Shown here: positions 29,069 through 39,308 of the stretch, one piece after another
How positions within the stretch are numbered: position 1 is the stretch's first letter
Layout of the letters: each line of letters opens with the position of its first letter
NCBI GenBank assembly: GCA_945902955.1
Contig: CAMDNO010000001.1
Span: 38,724 to 102,723, forward strand
From: Porphyromonas cangingivalis
Lineage (GTDB): Bacteria > Bacteroidota > Bacteroidia > Bacteroidales > Paludibacteraceae
DNA length: 64,000 nucleotides
Reading direction: 5' to 3'
Notes under the pieces: model-generated
What the model saw: the letters and a program-made list of their open reading frames with translations, nothing else
The model's database searches: none
What the model was told of the DNA's origin: nothing
Made by a program: the position numbers and the translations under genes

Positions 29069-30826
29069 TTAATAAAATAAAATTTGCTTCTTGTAGGTAT
29101 CGCCTTTTATAACATTTTTATCCATTAAATGATAAACCGGACTTAACTCAATGTCTGTATCCTTTACTTTATATATCAATGGCGCTATTTTGTTCAACTC
29201 AATTTTTGAAGGTAAACTTATGTTTGGCGTACCACTATAGCCAAGCAGTAAAGGGCCAATAAGTACTTTACGTAAATTATCACTGTATTTTTCTTTGTTT
29301 TGGGGCGAAACAACTTGCGTTTTCAGATTAAATGTAAACTTAATTTTATCACCTTTCTTCCAAACACGGTGCAATTTGTAAAGTCCATTTTCGATATAAA
29401 CTTTTTCATTTTTTCCATTTACAGATATGGAAACATTTTCTGAAAAAACTTGTAAAGCGTTTAAATATATCGTAAAGGATTTTGGGCGAGTAATATCGGC
29501 AATCTGCATTTCTACCTCACCGGCAAATGGATATTTCGATTTTTGATTAATGCTAACAGAAGTATTTTTATCTACTTTTAGTTTTGCATTGTTATCGGAA
29601 TAATGTACAATATACAAACTGTTTTTCTCTGTAAAATAGCTATTTTCGGCAACTTTACTTAAACCATCAGCCCCTCTCATGGTACAACACCAATGAGCTT
29701 CGGGAATTCGAACTACTAAATTATTAGTGTCGGGGCGCTGAAAAATATCGCATCCAAAACCTCCGTTTTCTCTTTGAGCATGAGCCAACGCATTATAATA
29801 AATTAAATCCAAATCGGCCAGATAACATTCTTTTTTAGTAATTTCCCATAATTGGGATGCTACAAAATATGCATCCACTATGGCACAAGGTTCCGTCCAA
29901 GCATCGTACCGTTTAAACCAATTGTAGTTAGCATAATTTTCGGTCATACCATATTCTTTGTAAAGTTCCCAGCGCTTCTCTACTTCAGTTATAAGTTGTT
30001 TGTTTCCGGTAAGTTCAGAATAAGTCATTAATCCCCTCATAGCAGTAAGCGTAGCATGCGTTTGTGCTTGTATGGCAATTATATCAGTTTTAAGGAATCG
30101 TTCAACCATCTCGTCAATAATTTCTTTCAAAGGCTGTTCACGCAGCAATTCGTAAGCGTGTATTGCACCATCCATACCGATAAACAAACACCCGATATCT
30201 GTTGAAAGCATCCAGTTGTTTACAGTAGAATAGATAGAACCACTCGCTTTACCATGCCTGTTTGACCTTAATTTAGGGTCGATGGGGTAATTTGCATATA
30301 ATCCTTTACCCGGAATAAAAAGGCTATCAATATTTGATTTAATATACTGCAATACCTTTTCATCTTTTTTCCATTTGTAGTATTCAATTAAACCTCTAAT
30401 AAACCAGCCATTCCCGGCCAATTGCTGTTCGTCCATAATTCCTTTTGCATGCATTTTGCCCATATATCCCTTTGCATTCAAGTAGTTTGGAATTAAATCT
30501 ATTGTTTCTTTGAGGTATTTTGGTTCCCGTCCGGTAGCCTGAGCGTCACGTACCAGACCTAAGATTGTTCTGCCTTCGTGGTCTCCCGGCCAGTTCTTCG
30601 ATTTAGCATCATCCCAAAACACATTCGATGGATGATATTTTTCTTCCTCTAATCTGTCGAAATTTTTGTGTAACCGTATTTTTAATTCGCCCCCAACCTG
30701 CGTTTGTAACAAAGAAACCGTTGATAAATTATTATGCTTACATTTATTGCTTGCACTACTTTCTGTACCTAAAAGTAGAATAAGCACTAGTAAACAAGAA
30801 ACTATTTCTTTTGTATGATTATTCAT
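29069..30826 (-). CDS. GH127-like (DUF1680) beta-L-arabinofuranosidase-type protein
   Basis: 585 aa; EAHWCCTMRGADGLSKVAENSYF Cys-Cys motif and six-hairpin-like architecture. Confidence 0.65.
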   Translation of the reverse strand: MNNHTKEIVSCLLVLILLLGTESSASNKCKHNNLSTVSLLQTQVGGELKIRLHKNFDRLEEEKYHPSNVFWDDAKSKNWPGDHEGRTILGLVRDAQATGREPKYLKETIDLIPNYLNAKGYMGKMHAKGIMDEQQLAGNGWFIRGLIEYYKWKKDEKVLQYIKSNIDSLFIPGKGLYANYPIDPKLRSNRHGKASGSIYSTVNNWMLSTDIGCLFIGMDGAIHAYELLREQPLKEIIDEMVERFLKTDIIAIQAQTHATLTAMRGLMTYSELTGNKQLITEVEKRWELYKEYGMTENYANYNWFKRYDAWTEPCAIVDAYFVASQLWEITKKECYLADLDLIYYNALAHAQRENGGFGCDIFQRPDTNNLVVRIPEAHWCCTMRGADGLSKVAENSYFTEKNSLYIVHYSDNNAKLKVDKNTSVSINQKSKYPFAGEVEMQIADITRPKSFTIYLNALQVFSENVSISVNGKNEKVYIENGLYKLHRVWKKGDKIKFTFNLKTQVVSPQNKEKYSDNLRKVLIGPLLLGYSGTPNISLPSKIELNKIAPLIYKVKDTDIELSPVYHLMDKNVIKGDTYKKQILFY

Positions 30827-30925
30827 AATGTTATATTTAAATTTATTGTTTAATAAATTTTTTGATTAGTACTAAAATAACAAACCAAAAGGATAATTCT
30901 AAATCTCAACATAATTCTGTTCTTT

Positions 30926-31564
30926 TTAGTCATTATTTATAAAGGCATTCGCCAATTCCTGAAATGTATTGAATTTACAACAATAATTCTCTGTTGTACC
31001 AAAACCATAACTTACAAAAGCAAAAGGAATGTGTATCAACTCGCATTGTTTTCTGTCCGAATCGGTATCGCCTATATATACGGGCGAGATTAAATTGTGT
31101 TTTTCAATCAGATACTTGATGTTTTGATGTTTGGGCTTATAGTTCATGCCATAGCATATTGTATCAGTAATGACTTTTTCAATCCCCGCCCATTTCATAA
31201 AATGCTGTATTGTCAATTCGGGGCAATTACTGACTATAAACAGCTTGTATTTTAGCGATAATTCGAGCAGCCCTTTTTTTACACCCTCATATAAAATTCC
31301 ACCGTCGGATTTTATTCTTTCGTATTGGTATTCAACAATTTCACTGTAAACAATTTTTCGTTTATCGGGTATTAGTTCTGGGAAAATTTTTTGAAGATAC
31401 TCCTCCTCCTGCAACCCCATGTACATAAACAAATCATTTCTATCTATCAATCTATCAATGTTATTTGCTTTGAAATAGTCATTAAATCCCATAGCGTAAG
31501 CATCGACTCCATCCCACAATGTGCCATCCATATCAAAAATCAATGCATCTACTTTTGAAATCAT
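30926..31564 (-). CDS. HAD-superfamily hydrolase (phosphoglycolate phosphatase-like)
   Basis: DALIFDMDGTLWDGVDAYAMG, FIVSNCPE, YIGDTDSDRKQCE motifs. Confidence 0.88.
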   Translation of the reverse strand: MISKVDALIFDMDGTLWDGVDAYAMGFNDYFKANNIDRLIDRNDLFMYMGLQEEEYLQKIFPELIPDKRKIVYSEIVEYQYERIKSDGGILYEGVKKGLLELSLKYKLFIVSNCPELTIQHFMKWAGIEKVITDTICYGMNYKPKHQNIKYLIEKHNLISPVYIGDTDSDRKQCELIHIPFAFVSYGFGTTENYCCKFNTFQELANAFINND

Positions 31565-31704
31565 GTTTTACAAATTTAGAAAACCTGAATTAATTTTTTA
31601 CCTGAACAAATTAAAATACTTATTCTCAGCATGATTTTTAGATATTTATAACAATTAATTTAAAAGATTGATTATCAAGCTTTCTGTTTTTGCTTCGGAA
31701 ATTA

Positions 31705-33090
31705 CTAATTGCTTTTCCTGACAGGCAATTGAACGTTATTAACTTGTTTCCAATCCGAAAGAAGCTGATACATTTCATTGGTTTTTTTTCGATTTTTCCG
31801 GGCTAAATTTTTGGTTTCCGACTTGTCGTTTATTAAATTGAAAAGTTCTAATTTTCCTGTTTCGTAGTTTTCAACTAATTTATAATCGCCCATTCGTACA
31901 GCACTTTGTGGACGGCCTCCCTGATTTGAAAAATGTGGGTAATGCCAAAACATTGGTTCATTATTCACTTTATTTTCAGGGCTAATCAATACATTATACA
32001 TGTTTTTACCGGCAAGTGAATCGGCAGAATAATCGATACCTGCACATTTTAATAATGTAGGGAAATAGTTCAGATTTGTAAAAGCATAATCCGATACTTT
32101 GCCTGCAGGAATTTCTTTTTTCCAACTTACAATGGCTGGTACGCGAATGCCGCCTTCGTAACAATGTCCTTTGCCATCGCGCCAAGGTAGCATAGAGGTG
32201 GGTATAAATCCTAACTCATCAACCACAACGCCACCGTTGTCAGATGTAAAAACGATAATTGTATTTTCGAGATCGCCTGTTTTGCGAAGTGTTTCAATAA
32301 CTTTACCCACACCTTCGTCGAGCGTAGTTACCATAGCTGCATAGTAAGGATTGCGGTAGCTTTTTAGGTCTTTGTTATTATAGTTAAACATATAGTTTCG
32401 TTCGGTACCTGCTTTGGGCACAATAAGCACATGCGGTGCTGTATAAGTGAGGTACAAATAAAACGGTTGCTTTTCGGGTGTACTTTCAATAAATTCCATT
32501 GCATATTCGGTAAGTTTATCTGTCAGGTAATCAGTTCCATGATCCTCGAATACCGTAGAATAATCCTCTTTCTGTATTGAATAATTATAATAATCAAGTC
32601 CGTTTTTACCCATTTTACGTGTAAAGTCGAATCCCTGCTCCCAAGGTCTTTGCCCTTCACCTTCACCCACATGCCATTTGCCAACTATCCCCGTACGATA
32701 CCCGTTTTCTTTCAGAATTTCGGCAATGGTACGTTCGCTACCACTAAGATAGGGTTTCCATGGAGCAGGGTCGATAGGCGATTTCGGGTCGGTACGATTG
32801 CCTACCAAAAAGTTGGTAATTTGCAACTGTGCCGGATGTTTTCCGGTAAGTAGGGCAGCGCGCGAGGGTGAACTTACCGGGCTGGACGAATAAGATTGTG
32901 TAAACTGAATGCCACCTTTAGCCAATGCATCAATATTAGGCGTTTTGATATAATCGTTTCCGTAACAACCCAAATCGTTGATTCCCATGTCGTCGGTTAG
33001 AATAAAAACAATATTGGGTTTATTGTTTTGAGCTATTGTTGAAACACCGGTTATTGCAGAAAATAGATATATTAAGTTTCTAGTATTCAT
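31705..33090 (-). CDS. S1-family sulfatase (Ser-type)
   Basis: PNIVFILTDDMGINDLGCYG and SSPSRAALLTG. Confidence 0.92.
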   Translation of the reverse strand: MNTRNLIYLFSAITGVSTIAQNNKPNIVFILTDDMGINDLGCYGNDYIKTPNIDALAKGGIQFTQSYSSSPVSSPSRAALLTGKHPAQLQITNFLVGNRTDPKSPIDPAPWKPYLSGSERTIAEILKENGYRTGIVGKWHVGEGEGQRPWEQGFDFTRKMGKNGLDYYNYSIQKEDYSTVFEDHGTDYLTDKLTEYAMEFIESTPEKQPFYLYLTYTAPHVLIVPKAGTERNYMFNYNNKDLKSYRNPYYAAMVTTLDEGVGKVIETLRKTGDLENTIIVFTSDNGGVVVDELGFIPTSMLPWRDGKGHCYEGGIRVPAIVSWKKEIPAGKVSDYAFTNLNYFPTLLKCAGIDYSADSLAGKNMYNVLISPENKVNNEPMFWHYPHFSNQGGRPQSAVRMGDYKLVENYETGKLELFNLINDKSETKNLARKNRKKTNEMYQLLSDWKQVNNVQLPVRKSN

Positions 33091-33171
33091 TTTTTATGAT
33101 TCTAATTATATTTCTTAATTTTCAAAAAAGGAAAAAACGAAATGGAATAAATAGTGAACTATAAGTTTTTG

Positions 33172-34758
33172 TTATTTTTTTGGTAAAAACTTTTTTGTTT
33201 CATTGTCACCATCTTTATAGAGCGAACGCAAAGCATCTAATTGCTTGTGCATATTCTTTTTAATCTCTTTAAATTCTGGATTACCGTAAAGGTTTTTCGT
33301 TTCCGACGGATCGGTTTTCAAATCGTACAATTCCCATTCGTCAATATCATAATAATAATGAATTAGTTTGTACCTGTCGGTACTTATGCCGTAATGACGT
33401 TTTACTGAATGAACTCCCGGATATTCGTAATAATGATAATAATGAGCTTTACGCCAATCCGAAGGGGTTTTTCCTTTCAAAACAGGTTTCAAACTACTTC
33501 CTTGCATATCTTTGGGCACAACAACTCCTGCAGCTTCTAAAAATGTTTCGGCAAAGTCAATATTCGAAACCATATCGTTGCTCACAGCACCTGCTTTTGT
33601 TACGCCCGGCCAATACCATAATAGCGGTGTACGATACGATTCTTCGTACATAAATCGTTTGTCGAACCAGCCATGCTCACCCAAATAAAATCCTTGATCC
33701 GATGTATAAACAATTATTGTGTTTTTATCGAGCCCTGTCTCTTTTAAATAATCGAGTACACGCCCCACGCTTTCGTCAACAGAGCGAATGCAGGCTAAGT
33801 AATCGTTCATATAGCGTTGGTACTTCCACAAAGTAAGCTCCTTTCCGCTACGTTTTTTTGCTGAAAAATCGGCAATTATGGGGTTGTAATAAGCATCCCA
33901 TGCTTTACGTTGTTCGCTCTTTAACCGACCATAACCAGCTTGATATGCCCAAAAAGCAGTATCGGGATTTATAAGCATTTTCAAGTCCCAATCCGGAGTC
34001 ATGGTTTTTTCAATAGTCATATCTTGTTGCTGCACTGCCAATCCACGCTTGCTATAATCTTCGAAAAAAGAGGCAGGAACAGGAAACTCTACATCCTTAT
34101 AAGCATTTAAATATTTTGAATTTGGTTCCCACGAACGATGCGGTGCTTTATGGTGCATCATCACCATAAAAGGTTTATCCGACGAAGCGTTCGATTTCAG
34201 AAATTCGAGTGTTTTATCTGTTATTATGTCTGTTACATATCCGTTTTCAATTTTCTGACCTTCCGAATTAACAAAAACAGGATTATAATATTGCCCCTGA
34301 CCGTTTAAAATATTCCAATAATCGAAACCTGTTGGCGTACTTCCCAAATGCCACTTCCCAATCATAGCTGTTTGATAGCCAGCTTGCTGCAAAAGTTTTG
34401 GGAAAGTCTGCTGTACACCATCAAATTCTGTTTGCTCGTTGGATATAAAACCATTCAGGTGACTGTATTTACCAGTCATTATACACGCTCTCGAAGGCCC
34501 TGAAATAGAATTGGTAACCAAACAGCGATTGAAACGCATGCCTTCCGCGGCAATTCGGTCGATGTTGGGTGTAGGAGCTAATTTGCCAATAGCATGATTA
34601 TAAGCGCTAATGGCCTGATATGCATGATCGTCGGACATTATAAAGAGAATGTTCGGACGTTTCGGAGTACTTTTTTCTTCCTTTTTCAATTTAGCAAAAC
34701 AAGAGCTTGAGCTTCCTGTTATTGCCGACATTAAAATAATACTTAACTTATAATTCAT
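33172..34758 (-). CDS. S1-family sulfatase (Ser-type)
   Basis: RPNILFIMSDDHAYQAISAY and SGPSRACIMTGKYSH. Confidence 0.92.
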   Translation of the reverse strand: MNYKLSIILMSAITGSSSSCFAKLKKEEKSTPKRPNILFIMSDDHAYQAISAYNHAIGKLAPTPNIDRIAAEGMRFNRCLVTNSISGPSRACIMTGKYSHLNGFISNEQTEFDGVQQTFPKLLQQAGYQTAMIGKWHLGSTPTGFDYWNILNGQGQYYNPVFVNSEGQKIENGYVTDIITDKTLEFLKSNASSDKPFMVMMHHKAPHRSWEPNSKYLNAYKDVEFPVPASFFEDYSKRGLAVQQQDMTIEKTMTPDWDLKMLINPDTAFWAYQAGYGRLKSEQRKAWDAYYNPIIADFSAKKRSGKELTLWKYQRYMNDYLACIRSVDESVGRVLDYLKETGLDKNTIIVYTSDQGFYLGEHGWFDKRFMYEESYRTPLLWYWPGVTKAGAVSNDMVSNIDFAETFLEAAGVVVPKDMQGSSLKPVLKGKTPSDWRKAHYYHYYEYPGVHSVKRHYGISTDRYKLIHYYYDIDEWELYDLKTDPSETKNLYGNPEFKEIKKNMHKQLDALRSLYKDGDNETKKFLPKK

Positions 34759-34761
34759 TTC

Positions 34762-36732
34762 TTATCTATTTTTTGAGAGTACGATTACAAAACCACCATT
34801 TGACTGCATATTGACTGGAAGTACTTCTCCCGAATTATATTTTCCGGTTGTATTTACAAAACTGCGCCCATCGGCACCATCGCTTATCTTGTTTAAAGTA
34901 TATTTTCCTTTAATAAATGGTAATTTCAGTTCAGTGTTTTTCGATTTATCTTCGCCATTTATGCCTGCAATAAACCATTTATCACCTTTGCGCGAAGCAA
35001 CAATAACATCTTTTCCGGGATAACCCGATACATAATGCGATTCGTCGAAAGTAACAGGTACAGATTTCAGATAATCAAGCACAAATGCCGGTAAAGTCCG
35101 AATATAATCGGCATTTTCCGCTAAATGGAGAATTCCGGTTTGAAAAACAAGTGTCAAAGCCAATTCGTGTGAATAGGTAGTGGAGTGCGGATATTTGAAC
35201 CCTTTCAACACCAACGGCGTGTAATCCATTGGGCCAATCACGTTGCGTGAAAAGGGCAAAATCGTATTTTGCGAAGGAGCATAAGCGGTATAAGTAGAGT
35301 CGAACAAATAGCACTCAGAACCTCGCACCGACTCCATAGACATTAAATTGGGATAAGTACGCGACCATCCACGCGGAATAGTACATCCATGAAAATTAAC
35401 CAAAATGCCAAAATCGGCAGCATCATTTAGCAAATCAATATATTGCTGTATCATATCTTGTTTGTCGCTGTGCCAAAAATCCACTTTTATGCCTTTTACA
35501 CCCCATTTTTGCAGTTTGGTAAATTCTGCTCGACGCACATTGCGGTCGGTCATCAGGTCTCGGGGACCTTCGGTTACAGGGTTATTCGGACCACCTGAAT
35601 TGTACCACACCAATATACCTACCCCTTTTGTGTCAGCATACTTCACCAATTGTTCGAGATTTCCATTTTTCATCGTTTCCCAATTTGCATCCACCAACGA
35701 ATATTCCCAATTCATTTCTGCCGACAAATCCACAAAGTTTTTCAGGGCGTTGTAATCACGTGGACTATCAACTTCTGAAATCCAGCTCCACGACGAGCGA
35801 CCCGTTTTTACCCACGAAAAATCTTTATCAACTGTTTTATTGCTGAGGTTATTAACAAGTTGCGATTCGTAAATTGATTCCAACGAATTGCCTATGGTTA
35901 TAAATCGCCAGGGCATATCCCAAGGCAGCGTCGAAACAGGGTGCACCGCTCCTACACCTTCGCCATCGCGCACTTCGGGGAAACGCACTTTATACAAACC
36001 GTTTACGGCCTTTTGCTCCAAACGAATGCCGGCAAAGTTTTTAGTCAGGTTGGCTTCGGAGATAAGCAGCCAATTGTTGTTTGCCTGAAATAATGCAGGG
36101 AAAGCCCAACCTTCAGCATTGGGCGAAGCAGCACCTACCGGCACATCCGTTTTGTAATACAACTCATAGCTGGGTGTCCACATGGAGGATTTATCGTAAG
36201 GCTGCATCCAACACTTCCCGTTCAGTGGCACTTTAAAACCTGTAAGTTCATTGATTACAGTATAGTTTTTATCCGATTTTTCGGGAAAAACGTATTTGAA
36301 AGCTACGCCATCGTTGTAAGCCCGAAAAACAAGCTGAAGCAACGAACCATTCTCATTTTTAAAAGTCAATTGTTTTTCGTTTGCAAAATTGTGGATTTTC
36401 AGTTGACGACCGATTTTCATTTCGTACTTTTCGCTGATTTTCAACACTTTCGATTGGTTTACTAATGACAAGCCTTCGGCAAACGATTGGTCGGTACGAA
36501 CGATACCAAGAGGCGAATTCTCAAGCACCTGTATTGTTTTTCCATTTTCGTAACGAACAACCGAATACTCCAAAACTTGTTTATTGTTCGCATTGTTGCT
36601 CAACGATAAATCAATTCTGATTTTTTTGTCGGGCGAAAGCAACTGCATAAGGGATGTTGCACTCCGGACAGTCTGAATTGAAAAGAAAAATGTGAAAAGC
36701 AGAATTGAGTTTGTTAATTTCGTGATTTTCAT
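34762..36732 (-). CDS. GH97 family glycoside hydrolase
   Basis: 656 aa; GRSSWSWISEVDSPRDYNALKNFVDLSAEMNWEYSLVDANWE, KGIKVDFWHSDKQDMIQQYIDLLNDAADFGILVNFHGCTIPRGWSRTYPNLMSMESVRGSE. Confidence 0.93.
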   Translation of the reverse strand: MKITKLTNSILLFTFFFSIQTVRSATSLMQLLSPDKKIRIDLSLSNNANNKQVLEYSVVRYENGKTIQVLENSPLGIVRTDQSFAEGLSLVNQSKVLKISEKYEMKIGRQLKIHNFANEKQLTFKNENGSLLQLVFRAYNDGVAFKYVFPEKSDKNYTVINELTGFKVPLNGKCWMQPYDKSSMWTPSYELYYKTDVPVGAASPNAEGWAFPALFQANNNWLLISEANLTKNFAGIRLEQKAVNGLYKVRFPEVRDGEGVGAVHPVSTLPWDMPWRFITIGNSLESIYESQLVNNLSNKTVDKDFSWVKTGRSSWSWISEVDSPRDYNALKNFVDLSAEMNWEYSLVDANWETMKNGNLEQLVKYADTKGVGILVWYNSGGPNNPVTEGPRDLMTDRNVRRAEFTKLQKWGVKGIKVDFWHSDKQDMIQQYIDLLNDAADFGILVNFHGCTIPRGWSRTYPNLMSMESVRGSECYLFDSTYTAYAPSQNTILPFSRNVIGPMDYTPLVLKGFKYPHSTTYSHELALTLVFQTGILHLAENADYIRTLPAFVLDYLKSVPVTFDESHYVSGYPGKDVIVASRKGDKWFIAGINGEDKSKNTELKLPFIKGKYTLNKISDGADGRSFVNTTGKYNSGEVLPVNMQSNGGFVIVLSKNR

Positions 36733-36756
36733 TGACGTATAAATTTATTGATTGAA

Positions 36757-36791
36757 GAAAACAGAACAATTTGGTGATATTATAGAACAAC
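36757..36791. repeat. 35-bp direct repeat, copy 1
   Basis: GAAAACAGAACAATTTGGTGATATTATAGAACAAC, identical to 39191..39225. Confidence 0.95.
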
Positions 36792-39116
36792 TTTTCGAGT
36801 GATGGACTCTTCCCCTTTATTTATTTTCACTACATATACACCAGATTGTATACTAGAAGTAGGAAATTCCGTGAAATAGCTTTGTGCATTCTTTTGATAA
36901 ACTATTTTTCCGTACATATCATATACTGATATAGTGAAATTATCAAAGTTAGTTCTAATTTGAGCAGATTGATTTTCTTTGTTATTATAAAAACTAAGGT
37001 CATTAGTACTTCTATTTTCCAAGCTAGTAGAGATACTATTAATAGCAAAGTTGACTTTTTTCACTTGTACCCCACCCGATTTGACTGCTATACGGAATGA
37101 ATACAATTTATTAGGAACACAGTCAAAATTATAATAGGCAGTGGCAGAAGAACCTTTTGCCAAACTTAATTGTGGCACTACTGGAACACCATTCACTTCT
37201 AATAGCATCACAGCGGCTGATGTACAGTTGTATTCAACATTCGCTTTGTAACTTCCCGTAGCTGCTACTCTAAAATTATAGGAAACTGAATAATAAGTAT
37301 CATTTCCGGTAAGAGTTTGAGGTACTGTATTAGAATATGTTGTAGTAGTCCATTTGTTATTATTATTATTATCATTTGCAGATCCTGCTGTAGAAAAAGG
37401 TATTAGCCTTCCTAAAGTTACTTCACTATGTGCAGGCATTAATGACCAATTCTTAATAGCTTTGTATTGTGGCTGAGTGTAGTCATTTATGGTTTTTGTA
37501 ATTGCCCAGTCGCATTCTAAAGGTTTATTTGTGGAAAGTGATAAGAAATTCATTAGTTCTAATTCAACTTCACTTAACTTTTCTAAATGCTGTGTAGTAC
37601 TCAACTCATGCCGAGCATCCCAGTGGGTAGCTTGCAATAATACTTGATTGTTAGGATTATAATGCATATCGCCTTCATAATTAAGGTATTTAATACCATA
37701 CGAGGATGTAACAGCTGCATCATTTCTGACTAAATTATAATAAGTTGTAGGATCAAAAGTATCTGAAGTCCACATAGTTGCTTCGGTAATGGTAAGCAAA
37801 TTTTCTGCGGACCAATAGCCAGTACCACCGCCACCATAAATATAATAGCTTACTGGGTGAGGAGCACCTGTATAAGGTGACCTGGTATCTAACTTGTTAA
37901 ATATTCTATCTATAAAAGAAATGGTACGAGCTGAATAATACAAGTAACCTTGTTGCCAACAAAGTACAGGACGTATACGGGTCATCATTTCGGCATCGCC
38001 AAAAACTGTGCGAGCCATAACACTAAACTCTACTGTGCGTTGAGCTTTATATCTGTAACCTACTGTCACTTGGCTCTGTACAGAAGTCATATCAGGATTG
38101 TCAAACAAACAGTAGGGAGACAAAGCGCCTTGCGCTTTGGCGTAGTTTGTTTGTGGAGCGTAAGGTGCTGCAGTGTTCCATATTTCATTGGAGTATTCCA
38201 AATACAATTTTAATGTTGGTTTCAATGGAGCAACTACTGGATTGGCTTGTATGCTGGAGTATGGATTACCATTACCATCACTTCCATACTTGAATAGTTT
38301 CAGTAGATTCATTATATAAGCATCAGTTGCCATGTGTGGAATATTAATCCACAAATCTTTGTTGGCAGCATTGGCCAGCTGCAATACTCCTTCCCATGGA
38401 GTTTTCCCTTTTTTGGTTAGTGATCCAGACGGATTTTGTGTAGCATAACTCCATGGACGTACTGTGGCAGCATCCCAATCAGTATCTGTTTGTCCGCCAT
38501 TGGTCAATGTAGTACCCAAGGTACGAAGAGTAGTAAATGGAGCTATGGCGGCCAAAAATTGTGGATTCCAAACCACAGTGGTATCATACGCAGTAGCACT
38601 TCCTGGCGCATCAGGACGCATCAATTTGATATTAGTGACACCTGTGCCTACAGCACTGGTGCTTAGCTTCTTAGTGCTCGTGAAATTTATATTAATAAAA
38701 TCAACTGTACCAAGTACCGCTTGTACATTTGCAGTAGTCAAATTTTTTGCAGCGTCCCATGTCTTACCAGTAATGGTAACTCCAGTTCCAGAAAGGGTAG
38801 CCTGTCCGTTAAAATACAATTTATAAGTACCGTGAGTCTCTCCTGTTTTCAAACCAGAAAATACAGCACATTTAAAGTCTTCAGTTGGCCATCCATTTGC
38901 ATCCTTGTTGGCATCGTCCGCATTTAAATCTACTGTTGTAGTCTTGTAAAATGTCCTAGAAGATTTAATAGCATCTGCAAAAAACACATCAGGATTGTAA
39001 TCGCTAAACGAGCCTAAATTCATACCGACTTCAAGTTTTCTGGCAGAAATAGATACGCTAATACTCAACAAATAAGGAACAAAAAACGCTAAAAATAAAA
39101 AACATGGTTTTTTCAT
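36780..39116 (-). CDS. T9SS-secreted candidate clan-A-like glycosidase, paralogue of the N-terminal domain of the 2351-aa protein
   Basis: 778 aa; ANAANKDLWINIPHMATDAYIMNLLKLF...LKLYLEYSNEIWN...YLNYEGDMHYN; C-terminal T9SS-like FTISVYDMYGKIVYQKN...SGVYVVKINKGEESITRKVVL. Confidence 0.7.
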   Translation of the reverse strand: MKKPCFLFLAFFVPYLLSISVSISARKLEVGMNLGSFSDYNPDVFFADAIKSSRTFYKTTTVDLNADDANKDANGWPTEDFKCAVFSGLKTGETHGTYKLYFNGQATLSGTGVTITGKTWDAAKNLTTANVQAVLGTVDFININFTSTKKLSTSAVGTGVTNIKLMRPDAPGSATAYDTTVVWNPQFLAAIAPFTTLRTLGTTLTNGGQTDTDWDAATVRPWSYATQNPSGSLTKKGKTPWEGVLQLANAANKDLWINIPHMATDAYIMNLLKLFKYGSDGNGNPYSSIQANPVVAPLKPTLKLYLEYSNEIWNTAAPYAPQTNYAKAQGALSPYCLFDNPDMTSVQSQVTVGYRYKAQRTVEFSVMARTVFGDAEMMTRIRPVLCWQQGYLYYSARTISFIDRIFNKLDTRSPYTGAPHPVSYYIYGGGGTGYWSAENLLTITEATMWTSDTFDPTTYYNLVRNDAAVTSSYGIKYLNYEGDMHYNPNNQVLLQATHWDARHELSTTQHLEKLSEVELELMNFLSLSTNKPLECDWAITKTINDYTQPQYKAIKNWSLMPAHSEVTLGRLIPFSTAGSANDNNNNNKWTTTTYSNTVPQTLTGNDTYYSVSYNFRVAATGSYKANVEYNCTSAAVMLLEVNGVPVVPQLSLAKGSSATAYYNFDCVPNKLYSFRIAVKSGGVQVKKVNFAINSISTSLENRSTNDLSFYNNKENQSAQIRTNFDNFTISVYDMYGKIVYQKNAQSYFTEFPTSSIQSGVYVVKINKGEESITRKVVL

Positions 39117-39190
39117 AAAAAATCAGTTTTTAAAGATAGTCTAAGAACTTTGGCTTTGCAAACAAAAACTAAGTCTATCCCAATAACACT

Positions 39191-39225
39191 GAAAACAGAA
39201 CAATTTGGTGATATTATAGAACAAC
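39191..39225. repeat. 35-bp direct repeat, copy 2
   Basis: Identical to 36757..36791; flanks the 36780..39116 gene. Confidence 0.95.
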
Positions 39226-39308
39226 AAAAATACACAAAAGATATAGTTTTCTTTGATACTTAACTGACTAATTGTAGTACATATCCGACACAACAAGTAA
39301 GTCTGAAT

